Below are positions 4,762 to 5,297 of a DNA stretch of 5,297 bases, in pieces. Position numbers and translations under genes: made by a program. A model generated the notes under the pieces. That model ran no database searches and had not been told where the DNA came from. It saw only the letters and a program-made list of their open reading frames with translations. Within the stretch, counting starts at the first letter, position 1; each line of letters starts with the position of its first letter. Origin of the DNA: Planctomycetota bacterium (GTDB taxonomy: Bacteria > Planctomycetota > Phycisphaerae > SM23-33); NCBI GenBank assembly GCA_003644335.1, contig QNCB01000117.1, positions 1 to 5,297 on the forward strand. Reading direction: 5' to 3'.

Positions 4762-5297
4762 ATGGCAAAAAAGGAAAGTACAACATCGACCGGGAGCAGG
4801 GCTAAGGTTCCCGCTAAAGCTAAGGTTCCCGCCAAGGGCAAGGCTGCGAGTAAGCAGGCTAGCTCGCGGGCTTCTGCGCGGCAAAACAAAGTCCCCCCTC
4901 GGCCCAGGCGGGAAATCGTCGTCGTCGGAGCCAAGGAGCATAATCTGCGGAACATCGACGTCCGCATTCCGCGCGACAGGCTGGTCGTTATTACGGGCCT
5001 GAGCGGCTCGGGAAAATCCAGCCTCGCGTTCGACACACTCTATGCCGAGGGCCAACGCAAATATGTCGAATCGCTTTCCGCCTATGCTCGTCAGTTCCTG
5101 GCCCAGTTGTCCAAACCCGACGTCGAACACATTGAGGGCCTGCCGCCAACGGTCGCTATCGAACAGCGGTCGGGCAGTTCGAATCCGCGGTCGACCGTTG
5201 CTACGACGACTGAAATATACGATTACCTGCGTTTGCTTTTCGCCCGGGTTGGCTTGCCGCACTGCTGGATATGCGGCAAGGTTATCACCAGCCAGAC
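4762..5297 (+). CDS. uvrA: UvrA, excinuclease ABC subunit A (5' part, runs off the window)
   Basis: UvrA is the damage-sensing ABC-type ATPase of nucleotide excision repair; it loads UvrB onto damaged DNA. The 178 visible residues include the UvrA opening [19 protein letters not shown] (56-74), Walker [10 protein letters not shown] (79-87), the signature block [23 protein letters not shown] (90-112), [12 protein letters not shown] (118-129), [24 protein letters not shown] (141-164) and the first cysteine pair, Cys168 and Cys171. Residues 1-50 are an extra tail not found in E. coli UvrA, which starts near residue 50 here. The tail is rich in Lys, Ala, Ser and Arg and includes a repeated AKVPAK unit. 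Start choice: ATG 4762 has a weak AGGG site 10 nt upstream; ATG 4744, six codons earlier and in frame, overlaps the proposed -10 box. The ABC signature and second ATPase domain lie beyond the window. Confidence 0.95.
   Translation, partial: MAKKESTTSTGSRAKVPAKAKVPAKGKAASKQASSRASARQNKVPPRPRREIVVVGAKEHNLRNIDVRIPRDRLVVITGLSGSGKSSLAFDTLYAEGQRKYVESLSAYARQFLAQLSKPDVEHIEGLPPTVAIEQRSGSSNPRSTVATTTEIYDYLRLLFARVGLPHCWICGKVITSQ
4801..4836 (+). repeat. In-frame 18-bp tandem duplication in the uvrA tail
   Basis: Two 18-bp copies, both beginning GCTAAGGTTCCCGC, differ at only two bases near their ends and encode AKVPAK twice. A degenerate continuation follows (GGCAAGGCT). It indicates growth of the basic tail by local duplication. 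Confidence 0.8.

Noticed and set aside
4603..5262. 219-codon minus-strand open frame, and a 124-codon plus-strand frame at 4628-5002, over the uvrA start
   Set aside because: Both overlap clear UvrA coding sequence in the wrong frame and translate to low-complexity basic or leucine-rich sequence with no family match.

Overview
The window is a lipid A biosynthesis cluster from a Gram-negative-type bacterium, followed by a small convergent STAS-domain gene and the 5' end of uvrA. Three things suggest a planctomycete, possibly of the Phycisphaerae type: LpxC and FabZ fused in one polypeptide, the order lpxD - lpxC/fabZ - lpxA, and moderately high GC. The same fusion and order also occur in Bacteroidetes/Chlorobi. 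The assignment is an inference, because no rRNA or other decisive marker is present.

Bases 1-4054 (+ strand) hold four tightly packed genes that look like one operon. lpxD (13-1092) overlaps lpxC/fabZ (1052-2362, TTG start) by 41 bp. A 38-bp gap containing a short heptamer repeat leads to a first LpxA-family gene (2401-3177), which overlaps a second LpxA-family gene (3170-4054) by 8 bp. LpxA, LpxC and LpxD carry out the first three steps of lipid A synthesis. FabZ works on the same (3R)-hydroxyacyl-ACP pool, so the cluster joins lipid A initiation to fatty-acid elongation. The main surprise is the tandem LpxA pair. By motif alignment to E. coli LpxA, the first copy has lost His99, His122, His125 (catalytic), His144, His160 and His191 but keeps the C-terminal signature. 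The second keeps all of these except His191 but has a divergent C-terminal half and an extra tail.

Bases 4055-4188 lie between convergent genes. They hold two heptamer arrays, AGTCAG(G/A) x6 and ACTGA(TA/CC) x5, which are roughly complementary and give an imperfect 128-bp inverted repeat with A/G-rich and T-rich tracts inside. A shorter relative of the first heptamer sits just upstream of the first lpxA-like gene.

Bases 4189-4521 (- strand) encode a 110-aa single-domain STAS protein of the anti-sigma-factor-antagonist type. The 240-bp divergent region 4522-4761 holds a plausible promoter for each direction, short direct repeats and a small GC palindrome. From 4762 to the window end is the N-terminal part of UvrA, carrying an unusual lysine/alanine/serine-rich extension of about 50 residues before the first ATPase domain.
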